Assembly (NCBI GenBank): GCA_027382625.1
Contig: JAJKFJ010022575.1
Span: 93,277 to 157,276, forward strand
From: Tetmemena sp. SeJ-2015
Lineage: Eukaryota > Ciliophora > Spirotrichea > Sporadotrichida > Oxytrichidae
DNA: 64,000 nucleotides
Direction of reading: 5' to 3'
In this document: positions 45,037 to 56,285 of the stretch, piece after piece
Layout: every line of letters starts with the position of its first letter
Position numbering within the stretch: the stretch's first letter is position 1
The notes under the pieces: generated by a model
Told to the model about the DNA's origin: nothing
The model's database searches: none
What the model saw: the letters and a program-made list of their open reading frames with translations, nothing else
Made by a program: the position numbers and the translations under genes

Positions 45037-46356
45037 ATGCTTAGCAACTAACTTTCATCTTTGAACCCTGAACGACTGAACAAATTTGAGCAAGCTCCAA
45101 CTTTGAGAGAAAACTCACAAGGCACCCAGGCTAGTTTGAACTCTGGCAGCGTGGGGGGAGTTTTCACAGAGCCCACTCCGCCTATACATCATTTGGACTC
45201 TATCAACTTGAAGAAGCTTGACTAAAGCTACTCGAGCATCCCTTAGACTGATGAAATATCACATCCCTACTATGACTCTGGCTAGAAACTTTCGAACTAG
45301 AACTTTGGCAAAAGTGAAGTTGGAGACCTAAAGAATGAGGCTAAGCTTGATGAAGAACCTTCCTACAGCCTACTGAACTTTTCTGAGCACTTCCAGGACG
45401 ACTTAGATTTCAGTTTAGAGAGTGCAAACTTACTTGGATAGACTAGCGCCCTCTAAAACTCAACTTCAAAGCCTAGTGGTTATGCGGATCTATCAACAAT
45501 GACTAAGATGAAAGGCGAAGTTAAGCTTGCTGCTTCAGGCAGCGACTTATCTGTTGATTCTGGTCTTGAGAAGGAACAAACATCTGCTACAAGCAACGAG
45601 AGGAGCTTATTTGACGGAGGATCCTTGGGTTCTGGACAAAACTCTCTGCATCAGACACCTTAGGCTCAACCACCGAAGTGCGTTAATTCCCCTATTTCTA
45701 CTTCAACTTTGCATCTGGGTTAAAATCTGAGAGCTGAGTCCTCCTCTTCTTCCAACAAGTCTTTTTCATCAGGTCTGCTTCAGCTGCCAACACTTTCCAA
45801 GAGTGCCTCAGGAGCTTCAGCTTCTAAAGGAGCTGTCAAAGAGGATGAGGAAATGGCTTTGGCTAGATCTATATTTGTGAAAAATGTTGAATACTCAACT
45901 ACGAAGAAAGACCTTGAGGATCATTTCAAGGAGTGCGGGGAAATGCTCAGAGTGACTATCGCTACTGACAAGATGAGTGGACAGCCTCTTGGACATGCCT
46001 ATATTGAGTTTGCGACGATTGAAGGAGCACAAAGGTCAAAACTTCTGAATGAGAGCCTATTCAAAGGACGACAGATCACAGTGCAGCCCAAGCGGAAAAA
46101 CAAACCAGGCCTAGGAAGAGTCAATGCTTAAAACAACAAGATTCTCATGCAACAGACTTAAATGATTGCACAAGCTATGGCTTTTCAAGGAGGAATGGGT
46201 ATGATGGGAGGTATGGGCTATTATGGAGGTGGCATGCCAGCTCAACGGGGAAGAGGTGGTTTTGGTGGTGGAAATATGATGGGAAGAGGAGGTATGATGT
46301 TTGGACCTTTTGCTAGCAGAGGTGCAAATAGAGGAAGAGGAGGCCGCCCCTATTGA
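45037..46356 (+). CDS. PABPN1-like single-RRM protein with Met/Gly-rich tail
   Basis: The frame from ATG 45037 is open to TGA 46354-46356 (439 residues) without an IES. The first 270 residues are Ser/Leu/Asn-rich and disordered. The RRM at 45877-46110 has RNP2 SIFVKNVEYS and RNP1 LGHAYIEFA, followed by KGRQITVQPKRKNKPG. The tail is GGMGMMGGMGYYGGG with RG repeats (RGRGGFGGG, GANRGRGGRPY). RRM type and the basic RG tail match nuclear poly(A)-binding protein (PABPN1/Pab2), including the KR-N-KPG exit of the RRM. Coding-like text in another frame at about 44930-45030 (NFDLSTLSLTRLTSDT) may be an extra N-terminal MDS. It lies next to another candidate 3'-end-processing gene (46707-50337). Confidence 0.85.
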
Positions 46357-46706
46357 GGATGAGTTTCTAGCAGTAGCAAAAGTTGATCTCAGACTTGAAG
46401 AGGTCTTCACTTGCTTATGCATTGGTTTCTAAGCGTAATATTTCAGCCTCTCTTGGATTTGAGTTATGAGGAGGACTGAGCTATCCTTTAGCCAGACTTT
46501 CAACTCAATGAAATTGAGAGATTTTAAAGGATTATCGAGGAGCTACTAAGTTTCTTTTGATTCTGAAATGAGTTGCAAAAGCCATAAAGATTGACTTATT
46601 TATTTAATTTTGCTAAGAACTTATTTCAAATTATATTTTCACTGCTATAAAGAGAAGTAACCTGATAAAAAATTAATTAAGAAATAAAGAGAGTGACCAA
46701 ATTTTC
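46357..46706. other. Intergenic, tail to tail
   Basis: About 350 bp between two convergent stops. AT-rich toward the right; nothing recognisable. Confidence 0.4.
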
Positions 46707-49700
46707 TCATCTTCTTGAAGTTGAGCTTGTTAAATCTTTGCTACTACCCTTTCCTTTCTCTCCTCTTCGAGGACTTCTGCTTCTCTTAGATGACCCATGA
46801 TGTCCGTGTTTCCCCTTTTGCTTATCTCTTTCTCTGTCACGGTCTTCGCGGCCTCTACCTGACTCCTTGTCTCTGTTCCTTTCCTTTTCCTTCTCTCTTT
46901 CTTTTTCCCTGTCTCTCTCGCTTCTTTCTTCTCTATAAGACTCTTTTTCCCTCTTCCTATCTTTATCGCCTCTATCTCTCCTTTAGTCTCTGCCACTCTC
47001 CTTCTCATAATGCTTCTATGTGTCTCTTTCCTTGTTTTCCCTTTCACTTCTGTGATAGCCTGCACCTCGGTCCTCAGAGTATTTACTTGACTTTTAGTGA
47101 TGATCGCCTTGCCTGTAAGTGCTTGAACTATAATTGGAGCCTCCTTGGTTATAGGTATGTTATTAAGCTATTGCAATCTAAGGGGCTTAAGCACCTGCAC
47201 CACCCATCATCATTTAAGGGTTCATAGCTGCAGGATTCATCATTCCGATCATGGGATAAAGAATCAGAAACGAAAAATAAAGGATTGACTCCAGCTGCCA
47301 TTTACATCTAGGGTCTAGCCATGGGGTAAAACAAAAAGATAATGGGATAACTACCTGCTGCCATCATTCCTGTCATTCCTGGGTAAGCATAAGGCACGCC
47401 ATAGTAAGGCTATCTAAACATTGCCGCTTAGTTCATTTACATTTGATTCATTCCCATAGTTAATCCTGATTGCATCATATTAGCAGGGATTTGCCCACCC
47501 ATCATTTAGTAGCCTTGCATCATCTAGTTCGCTAATGGTTAAGCCATCTTTAGTGCTTAGTCTTGATTTTAACTTATCTACATACTTTTTTTTGCATCCT
47601 CATTTTCTTATTTGCCTCCAATTTCTTCATCTCTAGTACTTCTATCTCCCCCTCTTGAAGACTTTTCTCTCCTCAAACTTATATCTTTTTAGCCTTTAGG
47701 ACTCATAAAATCCTCTAGAAACATCAATTAAGTAGTTAAAATAATTCAATTCCTACTATATTATAATCAGATCTATTTCATCCATAGTGTACTCATTTTG
47801 CAAAGGTTTTGCCACTTTCGAAGGCCTTTCGTTTTGAGAAAAGTTCTATGAGCTACTCTGTGTGGATCTAAGACTCCTCTCTTTCTCTCTATTTTGAACT
47901 AGTTCCTTTCTTTTTTGAGCTTGGCCTATATACTCTACTTTGTACTTGTTCTGAGATTAAAATATAAAGAAAGAAAGAGCGCTAGCAATTGCATTCTTAG
48001 AGCCAGAAACCATAGCACTTAATAGAGCCTGATTCTTAAAACGATTTAAGTACAAGTATATAGTTAGAGAAATAATTAATTCTGACTCTTTTCTTGGTCT
48101 CCTATTAGTTTGCATAATTAAGAGCCTGTGTCCCAATTGACTTCTTCACCATCTCTGAACTTATTTACAAAAGAAGAGATGGCCTTATTGTAAATACATA
48201 ATGCTAAATTAGATTGAGTTCCTCGTTATCTCTAAGTTAGTTAACCAAGTGCTTAGTTTTTGTATGTTAGATTTCTGCGAACATAAGCCACTGCACATCT
48301 AGCACTCCATCGTATTGAGCAGGATAGAGCTCTAACCAATCATCGCCTGCTGGTCTAATTTGATCTCAAATAGCAAAACAAAATCAAGATATTTTTATAA
48401 TCCTATTATTAGTTACCAATGAATATAATTTATCAATCCATATTAATTTATGAAAAATTTAAGGATCTCTAAAAGAATCTTGAGATTGCGTATCAATTTA
48501 GACAATGCTCTCAGTACTTTGTTCCTTGGGAGATTATTGTGATTTTAGCTTAAGAGTGAAGACTCCCTAAAATGCGTTTGAGTTTCTTACTGAGACAAAG
48601 AAGATGAGGTTCTACTTTTAGCTCTGAGAAATAATGTCAAGCATGCTTTGAGTGAAGCACCATTCTCCTTGAGATATCGACTTCATAATGTAGTCCGAAG
48701 TAGGAGACTTAATCAGGAAAAATCTAGCATTTTACATCAGCTCAAATAGAGGATATTTAAATAAATAGGCATAGATAATAGAGGATTCTTAATCTCAGGC
48801 AGCTTCTGTTCTTAAAATTACCTCATATTATAGATAAAAACACTTATTGTGGAGCACTAGATTGATTAACTTGAAGTTGAAATTCTCTTCTTAATTGTTT
48901 GTCTCTAAGAATGATAGGGTCAGTTTCAGTTTCACCCTCTTCTTGTCCATTTCCATCTTAAAATTGTATTTTTCTTCATTCCGTCAAAAAGAATAACCCA
49001 TATACATATCTTAGCCTTAGCCAATATTAAAGATGCTTTCATTTTGTTGAGCGCTTTTCGTCATCTTAAGAATTTGCTCCATGAGTTTGTAATTAGCATG
49101 GTTGAGTTGAAGCTTCAGTTTTTCCTCGTCACTGAGAGAATTTTCAACTTTGATTATTTCCTGTTCAAAAAAGCGCTAAAGAGGTAAGTTTGGCAAAATC
49201 TAGCGCATATTCCCATCTATCTGAGATATATCAAGATTAGGAACTACAGCTTAGCTCTCTGAAACTGCATTTGCCCCTTCCTCTTCTTTAATTTTTAAGA
49301 GATCAGCAGTTGATTTTTCAGTCGCAGCCTCTTTAGATGCAAAATTAATTTATTTATAAAAGATGTTTAATGCAGGCTTGAGCTTTTAAAGACAGTAGGG
49401 ACATTTTTCTCTTGTAACATGAGTCTCACGATGCAATTAAGAAATATTAAAATGCACTATAGACAACAAGATATACCGCAACAGCTCAAGATAACTGGGT
49501 CAGTAATCAAATGTGGCTTCTTTTCTCCTGGCACCGGTACAGGACATGTAAATTCCTTGCCGATCTTTTTCAAACTATAAATTGATATTTAAATAACACT
49601 GATATGGTTTGAAGAACTTACTCTAATGACAAAGTCTGGAACTTATAACTTACTTACGTTTTATATCTAAAGTATATTTTTATAATTCTCTTTTCTTGCT

Positions 49701-50337
49701 TACTCTCTTCATCCTCCTCCCCTTCTATTTTTTCAGCTTCGATAGTCTTGCTTTGCCCTTCTTCCACTTCTTCGGTGACTCTCTTTCCCTCTTCTCTTTC
49801 ATTCTCTTCACCATTCGCTAATTTCCCATCTGCGGCATTTTCAGTGGCTGGATTTGCGTTTAGAAAAACTCCTGGCTTGCTTTCAATCCTCACTTTTCCT
49901 CCATGTTTGTCGATAGTCGCTCCACTCTGCTTTGGATTATAAGTAAACTCTATTGGCTCCCCACTCATTATGGGAGTCCTTAAAACCACAACACGAGTAT
50001 TGGCTTCAATATAGCCTTCTGAGATCTCCTTGTGAGAGTTCATATCTAACAGAACTATCCTGTCGCTCTTTTTATCCGCAAACACTATCAACCAACAAAT
50101 TAACAAACCGAATAAAGATAATGAATAAACAAGACTAGCTAATGAAGGAAAATAGCCAGATGTTCTTTGGCTAAGAGATTATTTGAGGTTAAATTTATCT
50201 TTGTTTGACTTACAAACCTTCTTTTTCTTTTCAAGATGCTTTTTTATTTCATCATAGGATACCACAAGCGAAGGAAAAGTCAGTCGCTCAAACTCAGCCT
50301 CACTATTAAACTTAATGTAAATGCTGCTACTTCTCAT
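46707..50337 (-). CDS. Mpe1/RBBP6-like polyadenylation factor fused to a YTH domain (DWNN-RING-YTH-RE/RD tail)
   Basis: ATG 50335-50337 opens the DWNN fold: SSIYIKFNSEAEFERLTF, SYDEIKKHLEKKK, a 129-bp intron (50085-50213), SDRIVLLDMNSHKEISEGY and ANTRVVVLRTP. An acidic linker follows. The RBBP6-type RING (49560-49390) has EFTCPV, DPVILSCCGISCCLQC and REKCPYCLQKLKPAL. After a coiled region comes a YTH domain (48740-48220): NARFFLIKSPTSDYIMKSI, GEWCFTQSML, LIFFVSVRNSNAFQGVF, then, after an insert, VLDVQWLMFAEI and HLVNQLRDNEEL. The end is Met/Gln-rich (QMMGGQIPANMMQ) and then RE/RD-rich (REERSERDREKE), to TGA 46707-46709. The tail is linked by a GAT-pointer join near 47710-47750. It could instead be a separate gene starting at 47706. 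Confidence 0.8.
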
Positions 50338-50718
50338 TTTATTATATTATAATTATTTATTGGAGTAATACACTTCTTATTATTATTTGTATCTTCCTTA
50401 ACTTCCTTCCTCCAATTTTAAATTCCATTCTACTTTTTGCCTTTTCCAGAGAGAGAAATGCGATTTGTATTAAATTTAAATAATGGAGTTGAGCAAATTT
50501 TAGAAGCGGTAACAAACATGAAGAATTTAAATTCGAAATAATCTGATTATCACTAACACAACTCTTAAAAAGAAGCAGGACAATAATAAATGAAAATGAA
50601 TTGGAAGTAAAACTTAGCCTCACATGCTCACCTATCAAATCTATTTTGTCCATTTCTTAAATGAGAGTTAAAAATAAATCTGCATCTCTCCCCTTGAATT
50701 AGAACTTACTAGGGGTTT
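50338..50718. other. Intergenic between divergent genes
   Basis: About 380 bp, AT-rich. A 98-codon minus frame in it has no supporting pattern. Promoters for both flanking genes presumably lie here; no motif is clear. Confidence 0.4.
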
Positions 50719-53700
50719 ATGAGACTGCAGACTTCTATCCACAAAACAGTCATCACACAAATACCAAATGCTAATACAACCGTAGCTTAAAGCGTGAATA
50801 GCACATCAACCATTAATTTGAATACTAAACAACCAGTAATCTTAAATCAAAAGCTAGACACATCACAGAGCATGATTTATTTCCCACAAGAGAATTACTA
50901 TCAAGAAGAGAGGTATTCACAATTAAGTCAAAATAGAAGAAAAGGAGAGTAAAAATATAATATGAGTGGCAATAGTTAGGATTAGGAAGATTATATACAG
51001 GATGAGGCTGATAATTTTCAAGAGCAGAACTTAATTGGAGAGTATTTGAGACCTAATGGAGATACAACATACCCTTAAAGCTTGAATAGGAGCCTCAAAG
51101 AGTCTACAATAGTGACCAGACCCTATGAAGATGGGGAGGAAGACTATCTCGACTATGATTAACAGCAATTTATAGAAGCATTTTTTGGATTATTTAAATT
51201 TGACGGGAAATAGAATAAGATGGCTAAGAGGAACTTAGAAATTTCTCTCTCTTAGCCTCCCACACTTATAGAGGCTTCTTATCCTATTCCTAGATAAATT
51301 CATAATCATAATGCACGAGCATAAGAAAATAAATCTTAGAAACATCCATAAAATGATCACTCTTAAAATCAAATGAAGTAGTAAGACAGTCCTCTAATTT
51401 ATCAAGGCTAAAGTTTGGACTCAAGCAATTAAGGTCACGTTTTTAGCTCAATTCAACTAATGTCTTAGGATAGCCACCAAAGACATTAAATAATCCTCAA
51501 ACAGCATGAATTACAATTCCACTAGGAGCAGGAAAATTTAATCTATGGAAGTCAAAATGACGCCTATATTTATCAAAGTTTAAGTCCTGGGGCGATTGAC
51601 TCAGCTAACACACGAGCAATCAATTTTTCATAGAGCAGATCTCCTGCTCATCAGCAAATGAATGATAGTGGTACTTATAATGATTTGAATTTTGGGAATC
51701 CCATTAACAATTAATTCTAGAGCAGAAGTCCACAATAAAATTCATACCCGATTTCAGTGTCATAGGGAGATCTATTAACCTCTGGGACAAATTTAAAAAC
51801 AAGTGATCTAAACAGAGCCCATTATAACATATTGAATAGCTAAGAAGCTCAGAATATTTTCCCTTCATCCTAGAAGCAATCTAAGATTAGCAACTTCATG
51901 AGTATGGTCCCATAATAAATTAGTTTGAAAGGTTCGATGAATTTGAAAAGCAGTTAAATTTCAAACCAGAATGTAGACCTTGATTAGAAATATTTTAAGA
52001 TATTGATATGATTATAGCCAATCTAGAACAGAGTAGAATTACGATTTTCTGACTTAATCATAAGGTTCTTAGGTTTAGGATCCCTCTATTGCCTCAAACT
52101 ATATGGGCCATTCCTATTATAACCCAAATCAATAGCATCTAGGTACGATTGAAGAAGAGGATTAAAAAACTGAAGGCGCAACCTACAGACTGTTCAATAA
52201 TTACAGTGAGACAGGGAGACTTGTAGAAATGGGAAGTCACTCCAAAGAGTATGTGCTTTAGTAAAATTCTTAAAATTTCAGACACCAAGATTCACAGGAA
52301 AGTAATATCGATGGACATCGAATCTTCTCTTACGAAGAAGAAGCAAATTATTGTTTAGTATGTTTAAATAGAGAAGAAGAAAAGATCGATATGCCAGAGA
52401 TTATAGTCACCGAAACTAAAGTAGACCAGGATGAAAATAAGATTCAAATGCAATTGAACGACATTCTTAATACGTAAAATGAAGAAGGGTATCAGGATTT
52501 TTAAGAGGAGCAAGAAGATGAGACGTAAAGGCTGCTTTCAGAGTCATTAGGCTTGCAGGATACAGAATTCAACGATAATTTGAAAATGCTTTATCATAAT
52601 TTTGAATTAATTTTTTTCTTAACTTTTCAAATCAGAGGAGAGTCTAGAGCAGCAGGAAAATGATGGAAAATTTAGGCTTAGAAATGCGAAAGTTAGCGTC
52701 CTCGATCTGAGCTTTTTCAAACCTTATAAACTCAGCTAACGAATTGCAAGACTGGCCTGATATCTGAGTTATAAATCAAGCATCACCAATTAGTTCTCTA
52801 ACTCGATCAAATGCTAGAGAAGGCCATGGACGAGATTTTCAATCAAGAAGCCGCAATAGATGGAACTCTTAGAATAAGAAGTTAAGTGTAACCATGACAG
52901 ATTTTAAGATTTAGAGAGTCTGCAGCAGATGATAGATTTAAAGATAAGGATGGAGAAGAAGACCAAATTCGTGCAGTATTACCCTGATATGATCAAGCAA
53001 TGGATTTAGTAATTAGTTTTAACAACTGCATTTATAAATGCGAGAACTAGCTGACCAAAATTAAATAAGAAGAGAGGACTAATTAAGATCAGAGAAAGGA
53101 TTTTACAAAAATGGCGCAACTTAAAGCCCCAAGCTTTGATATTGTTCTATAAAATATGAGCCAAAGGAATAAAAACTAGCAGTCAATTAGCTAGAATCAA
53201 AATGAGAGTCCTATTATAAATAAGTCAGTCCAGTGTAATTTAGCAAAAGAACAATCCCATTCCAATCATAAACTATAACCTTAAGTTTAGAAAAGCTAAT
53301 AGAATTGCTATCACGATTCTAAGAACCAAGGGGCTTAACTTATAAACAATAACTCATAAAGGTCAATAGCCACACAGAGAACATAGAATGCTTCCTAAAC
53401 TACAGAGAGATCTTAAGTCCAAGAGCAAATTGCGAATCAATCTTCGAGGAAATAAGACTAAGAATTAGATATGCACGCAAAGATGGTGGCAAGGCAATTA
53501 AGATAGCTCAAGAATGATACAGAATATGCCAAAAAGTTGATCTTAAATGAAAAAAAGTTAGATCATCTGATTGAGGTGCTTGAGAGATCCAAGGACAAAA
53601 TTTTCAAGAATAGCATTGAAGCCTATGAAGAAAATCAAAGCATGATACAGATGGAGATAAACAAGGCCACTGATAGAAAATCACATAGAGATAGGACTGA

Positions 53701-56124
53701 TTCCGTGTATGATAATTAGAGATCCATCAGTGCACAGAGTGAAGCAATAAGCTAAGGAGCCATCTTAACTCTACATTCAATTTAATTTTTTTAAAATATA
53801 TTTAGAGAGTAATTCATAAAGATACGAACAGGAAAAGAGGACTGCAGCATCAAAATAATCTATCTCTGCAAATTCCTAAGTCCTTAGTCATACTTCGGAG
53901 AACCTAAACTGATTCATATAGAAAATCACAATAGCTCCTTTCAAAATATTTGAGTATCCTTCTCTTTAGTTGAATATAATTTCAAATGAATCAAGAATAC
54001 TCAGCAATCGTGTGTCACGAAGGGTAGGGAGAGAAAGCGGCTGACATCTCGAACATTAGTGCTTATTAAATGCTTGATGTAAATGAAACAAGAAGAGACT
54101 TGTAAAGATCACATTTTTAATGATATTGATTCTCTTATTGATGAATATATAAAGAAGACAGGCCAGTATGGGAAGTCAAAGAGAGGCAAATTAAGTTAGT
54201 GTTCCCCTCAGATAGAAACTACCACCTACAGTTTCTAGAGATGAGCATCAATAAAGGTAAGAAAGAACTTTACAGAGCGCTCATAATCAAAGCTGCAATA
54301 TACCACACCACAATAGAGTTAAGTTTAGGAATATCTTATCAGTAAGGATTAGAAAGTATAAGAATATGAGCTCTAGCATAAATAAATCTAATTCATATTA
54401 TTGAATTAAAATTATTTCATTCATTTGGTTTAGTGCAAGCCGAATCAATATTTTAGACCTGAAGAGAAATAACAATCAATGAGAGGTATAAATTAAGTTA
54501 GCTAAGATTAGGAAATGATCTAGCATTCTCAGTCTAATGGAAATCTAACTCACCAATATAATGTAATTTAATTAAATTTATCCTTCTAAGTTTTCCAATT
54601 TAGCTAGGTGGGTTTTAATTAGCTAGTGAATTTACCATGTTCAACCTCTAATCTGTAAAACTAATCAATATCGTTTCCACGCACTTCAAACATTAGCCAA
54701 CTAAAAGACAACTAAGGGAAGGAAGCCTCTAATTTCTAATCCTCTAGTCTTTCACCAGTCTCTCATCAGAGTAACCCGATTATCAAACAGCTCTACCAAT
54801 ACCAAGAGTAGAAGAGACAGCAAGTTTAGGAAATTTCAAAGCCTGATATTTAGTAGCCTCTTTCATAGCAGCCCTCCTATAGAAATACTTATGCTGGACT
54901 GTACTTCGATAAACTCAGCTAGAGAAAGGAAAGCAGCATAAGGAATAAAGCCCTAGATAGATAATAAAGCGGAAAATGGGAAAGCAAAAACAATAATCAT
55001 CAAAATAAAAGTGTTGAGGGTCTCTCAAGTCCGCAATAATTTATAGATTATTCAACCTTTTTTAAGATGCTTATATTATAATTATAGATAAAAGGTCAAG
55101 CGCTCACAAAGAAAACAATGCAAATGTTTCTAACTAGAGTACGAGCATTAAGGACTACCACTAAGTCAGAGAGGGATTGATGTACAATCTTCATCAAAAT
55201 CATCATCATCAAATGCATAAGAGCAATTAGAGTATTTTAAGTTACAGAGACTCAAACAGGAAATCAGTTGGAGACATAAATGAAAGAGAATCAGCAGTCA
55301 ATTATGAACTGATATATAAAGATAAAAGCGCAAAAGAGGTTATTCAAAAGTCTCGCACCCTTATTCAATACTGAATAAATTTCATGTAAAAGCACTCAAA
55401 TTTAATCATGTTACTTTTATAATTATGACAAAATTTAGAGAGAATATAAAATAGAAAAACTATTTTCAAATAGAACTGGGATCTAATTTTCCGAACCTAA
55501 TAAAAGTTGTTTCTATTTTCTGAAGATATTGATGATTCTTTTCATCCTTTCATTTGATTTATAATAGCTAAATAAAAAGATAAGTAGCCACTCAAAAGAT
55601 ACTAGGGAGCAAGTTGGTTTGAAGAAGGGTGATAATAGTTTTATATTGAGCTCAAGGCGAAAAGATAAACCGAAGAGCAGTTCAGTCATTTTCCAAGAGG
55701 TAAAAAGGAACAGCGAAAATAGAGGTAACGGAGAGATCAGAGTGTACTTAGATTACTGTAAAGGAATCTAACATTTAGAATATTCTTAACTATTATATTT
55801 AACTAATCAAAGATGAAGTAGACTATTATAGCTGCACTATTCTCCGTCAGGGTAAATACACGGTCCACAAATTTTAAAACAAGCTACTCAACTTATAACA
55901 GTAGTTTATTGATCTATTAAGGTTTTTTACTACTCAGAAAGCTTAAAATTCCCTCAGATGATAGACCTAATTTCTGTTTGGGAGTTATATCACGATAATC
56001 AAATTACGAAAGAGCCTTTAAAATGCTGAGAACGGAAGAGGATCTTCGGAAATTAGTGAGGGACATGAATTGTGACCAATATTCTCCTCTAATTCTGGAA
56101 TTGAGATTTAATAGGAATATTTGA
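50719..56124 (+). CDS. Very large, mostly disordered protein of unknown function
   Basis: ATG 50719 starts MRLQTSIHKTVITQIPNAN, and the plus strand is coding-like, with repeated IES frame changes, to TGA 56122-56124. The N-terminal third is Ser/Asn/Gln-rich (SQDSHQRHQIILKQHEL, SRSPAHQQMNDSGTYND). The middle has acidic blocks (EEEDQKTEGATYRLFNN), then EYVLQQNSQNFRHQ and coiled-coil LDQMLEKAMDEIFNQE. KKTKFVQYYPDMIKQW and LDHLIEVLERSKDKIF follow. The C-terminal part includes KLVFPSDRNYHLQFLEMS, ELYRALIIKAAIYHTT and FKMLRTEEDLRKLVRDMN. It may be two adjacent genes. No domain was recognised. The length (over 1,500 codons) fits a scaffold protein. Confidence 0.5.
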
Positions 56125-56285
56125 AGAAATTTATTGATTATATTTTTAAGCACTAGATTATTAAAGATTAATGCCAATATTTTATAGTTATAGAAAGAAT
56201 TGACATTTGTCAAAGATTTTAATAAAATACACTCTGAAAGAGCTATTCCTAATTACAATCTAAAGTGAGCTTATATATTTAAGGC

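Noticed and set aside
46790..47227. Plus-strand 145-codon ORF, Leu/Phe/Ser-rich
   Set aside because: It is the antisense shadow of the RE/RD-rich tail of the minus-strand gene.
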